Shown piece by piece: positions 61,983-64,000 of a DNA stretch of 64,000 nucleotides. The stretch's first letter is position 1; the number at the start of each line of letters is the position of its first letter. The stretch is taken from assembly GCF_025567315.1 (NCBI RefSeq), contig NZ_JAOQJE010000006.1, positions 62,001 through 126,000 of the forward strand, written 5' to 3'. The notes below the pieces were generated by a model. It worked only from the letters and a program-made list of their open reading frames with translations. It had not been told where the DNA came from and made no database searches. Source of the DNA: Agathobaculum ammoniilyticum (GTDB lineage: Bacteria; Bacillota; Clostridia; Oscillospirales; Butyricicoccaceae). Made by a program: the position numbers and the translations under genes.

Positions 61983-64000
61983 TTAGAACAGCGCGAGAAT
62001 TTTGGCGATCTCGCCGCGGGTAATCTTGCCCAGAGGTTGCAACGTATTGTCGCTATAACCGCCGATGATGCCGGCGGCAACGCAGGTTCTGACCTGATCG
62101 ACCGCCCAGGAGGGGACGGAGGACGCATCCTTATAGGAAAGACTTGCCGCCGCATAGCCGCGCGGCAGGCAGCGTCCGATCACGGTCATGACCTCGGCGC
62201 GCGTCATATCCGCGTCCGGAGAGAAATACAGCTTGCCGTTCCGTGTCTCGCCGTTCATGATGCCCGCCTGCGAAACAGCGTAGACCGCGCCGCGCGCCCA
62301 ATCCGGTATGGAGGCATCGTCGGCAAAGTCGAGCGCGCCGGTATACGAGGTGTCCAGACCGAGCAGGCGCGCCATCGTGACCGCAAATTCCTTGCGCGTC
62401 AGATTCCGCTCCGGACGAAAATAGGTTTTCCCGTCGCTGCCGGTTTCGCCCTTCATTATGCCGTTGGTATTCAGCAGGGAAGCGTAGCCGCGCGCCCAGT
62501 GGGAAGCGGTATCGGCAAACGCGTTGCTGGCGCTGCCTGCTGTGACGGTTGCGGAAGCACGGGTGCGGTTGCCTGCGTCGTCCGATACGTCGATCGTGAC
62601 GCAATGCGTACCCGCAGACAGCGCGCCGGTTGTGACGGTCAGGGTGGCGCCGCTCATTTTAGCCGCGCCGTCAACCGCTTTCCCATCCACCTTGACTGTA
62701 ATGTTGGAAGAACGGGCGGGATATTTGCCATTCTCCATCGTAGCGGTACCGCTGATCGTGGCCGCCGCGCCGGCGTCCACGGTCAGGGCGGTGCTGTTCA
62801 GCTTGACCGAGGGGGCGTCCGTATTGGTAACCGCGTGGTCGGCGGAAACGACGACCTGGTCTAGGTAGAGCGCGGAACCCGCAGCTCCGCTGCCGCTGCG
62901 TTCAAAGCGGATGCCGGTCAGCTTGGACGCGCCCTCCGGAACGGCGGCGGTAAGCTGCTTCCATGAGGCCGTGGTGGCCGCGGACAGGGCTGTGGTCAGC
63001 TCATTGCCCTCGGCGTCAGCAAAGACCGCGGTAAGCGTACCCTGCGTCCCCTCGCCGCGCGCCCACAGCGTCAGGTGCTTCCGGCCGGAAACATCGGCCT
63101 GCGGGAGCGAGATCGTCGCGGCCGCGACCTTGGTACCGTCATAGGCGGCCTTGAGCGAGCCTTCGCCGCGCGCGACCGCTGTATATCCGGTCACGCGGGT
63201 AAGCGTCATGCCCTCGGTGGCCGTGCAGCCGTCCGTGCCGGCCTCAAAATCTGCAACGGTTTCCGCGTCCTGCGGGTCGCCCATGCCGACATTCACCGTT
63301 ATGGATTTGCTGGTCGCTCCATACGAACAGGTGAGCGTGCCGCTTGCCATGCTGTCGCCCGCGGTGAACACGCCTTTTTCGTCGATCGAGCCGATGCCGC
63401 TGGAAACGCTCCAGCTAAAAGCAGTGTCGATCGAGGCCATCTTCTGGCCAAGGTGGTAGGCGATCCCGTCCACATCGACGCTCTGGCCGGGCTTGACCGA
63501 GATTGAGCTGATGTCCTTGCCAGCGCTCTGCAGGCCGATCGAATTGACGTCGCCCGTGATGCAGATATCCATTGAGCCTTCGACCGAACCGTTGGAAGCG
63601 GTAATGGTGGCGGTGCCGGTTGCTGTACCGGCAGTGAATGTCTGGTTTTCGACCGTACCCAGATCACCGGATACGGTGTAACTCATGCCGGAGGGATCCG
63701 GCGCAGGGCCGTAGGATGCGTCCGCGCCCTTGACCGAGAACCAGGTGGAAGCACCCGGCAGCACATAGCGGTAGCTTGGCGTGAGGAACGCATAGGCAGT
63801 GACGTTGTCAGATGTGACATGGTTGATAAAGAAAATATAGTTGGCGCAGGCGCGCTGGGAACCGTCCGAGGGGCTGGTAATCAGGGAAGCGGTGGATTCG
63901 CCGGGCCTGCGCAGCGCCATGGCGGAGGAGCCGCCGCCGTCCAGACAGATGGCGCGGACACAGCCCAGCGATACCAGCTCTTCCCCAAGCTGGGCGGCGG
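61983..64000 (-). CDS. SLH-anchored phosphodiester glycosidase-like protein (N-terminal part missing)
   Basis: The frame is open to the right edge; at least 670 residues are visible. At the cut end CLDGGGSSAM is the conserved motif of NAGPA-type phosphodiester glycosidases. Next come Ig-like/bacterial adhesin-type domains (GTATGTATITASNGS, FSWSVSSGIGSIDEKGVFTA), a carbohydrate-binding-like beta domain, another Ig-like unit, and three C-terminal SLH domains (FADTASHWARGYASLL..., DFADDASIPDWARGAVY..., YKDASSVPSWAVDQV...). SLH domains tether it to the cell wall. An in-frame ATG at 63920 is internal, not the start. Confidence 0.88.
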   Translation of the reverse strand, partial: AAQLGEELVSLGCVRAICLDGGGSSAMALRRPGESTASLITSPSDGSQRACANYIFFINHVTSDNVTAYAFLTPSYRYVLPGASTWFSVKGADASYGPAPDPSGMSYTVSGDLGTVENQTFTAGTATGTATITASNGSVEGSMDICITGDVNSIGLQSAGKDISSISVKPGQSVDVDGIAYHLGQKMASIDTAFSWSVSSGIGSIDEKGVFTAGDSMASGTLTCSYGATSKSITVNVGMGDPQDAETVADFEAGTDGCTATEGMTLTRVTGYTAVARGEGSLKAAYDGTKVAAATISLPQADVSGRKHLTLWARGEGTQGTLTAVFADAEGNELTTALSAATTASWKQLTAAVPEGASKLTGIRFERSGSGAAGSALYLDQVVVSADHAVTNTDAPSVKLNSTALTVDAGAAATISGTATMENGKYPARSSNITVKVDGKAVDGAAKMSGATLTVTTGALSAGTHCVTIDVSDDAGNRTRASATVTAGSASNAFADTASHWARGYASLLNTNGIMKGETGSDGKTYFRPERNLTRKEFAVTMARLLGLDTSYTGALDFADDASIPDWARGAVYAVSQAGIMNGETRNGKLYFSPDADMTRAEVMTVIGRCLPRGYAAASLSYKDASSVPSWAVDQVRTCVAAGIIGGYSDNTLQPLGKITRGEIAKILALF

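Overview
The window looks like a chromosome segment of a Gram-positive Clostridia (Oscillospirales) gut anaerobe. The evidence is the murB-rapZ-whiA-dnaE-pfkA and yceD-rpmF-der-plsY-gpsA gene order, strong AGGAGG ribosome binding sites, SLH and GH73 cell-wall proteins, and a 16S gene that from memory resembles Agathobaculum/Butyricicoccus relatives. The genus is inference; no search could be run. Core genes are GC-rich. Two left-hand blocks, about 1.1-3.06 kb and 4.7-14.7 kb, are visibly AT-rich and look acquired.

1-14.7 kb, accessory and defence region: the 3' part of a fused methionine sulfoxide reductase, a small unknown protein, and a multi-zinc-ribbon protein with an embedded Vsr-like nuclease domain whose last 60 residues look grafted on. 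Then come leftward rhodanese, SGNH hydrolase and Nudix genes. The centrepiece is a tightly coupled leftward operon of seven genes (14103 to 4782): Vsr-type nuclease, Z1-domain ATPase/helicase, MORC/MutL-type GHKL ATPase, an unrecognised 315-aa protein, a DUF6339-like protein, a DUF4420-like PD-(D/E)XK nuclease and a C5-cytosine methyltransferase, with a small XRE regulator upstream. This matches the MORC-associated restriction-modification class predicted by comparative genomics. It is the best candidate in the window for a poorly characterised biological system.

14.7-21.6 kb, mobile-element region: an esterase, a small Cys-rich protein, two paralogous promoter-RNA-terminator units (candidate structured small RNAs), a palindrome-rich stretch, a tyrosine recombinase with excisionase, an XRE regulator with an inverted-repeat operator, a SLOG-fold protein, a membrane-anchored SWIM zinc-finger protein, and a second integrase lying just downstream of ssrA (tmRNA), a classical island insertion site.

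21.6-34.4 kb: ssrA and smpB, a secreted GH73-type protein, then an rRNA operon with three tandem promoters in the order 16S-Ala-Ile-23S-Lys-Glu-5S-Asn-Met-Asp-Thr, followed by a zinc-ribbon miniprotein, DegV and a polysaccharide deacetylase.

34.4-47.8 kb: RluA, a LacI-type regulator, a TPR membrane protein, uxuB-uxuA (hexuronate catabolism), then an operon of zinc dehydrogenase, CoA-transferase, crotonase and a TRAP transporter (DctPQM) behind a long structured leader. Its substrate is not obvious.

47.8-64 kb: core genes yceD-rpmF, a DUF512 radical-SAM protein, der, plsY, gpsA, a lipoprotein, murB, rapZ, whiA, dnaE, pfkA and a fabG-like gene, ending in the C-terminal part of an SLH-anchored phosphodiester glycosidase cut by the right edge.
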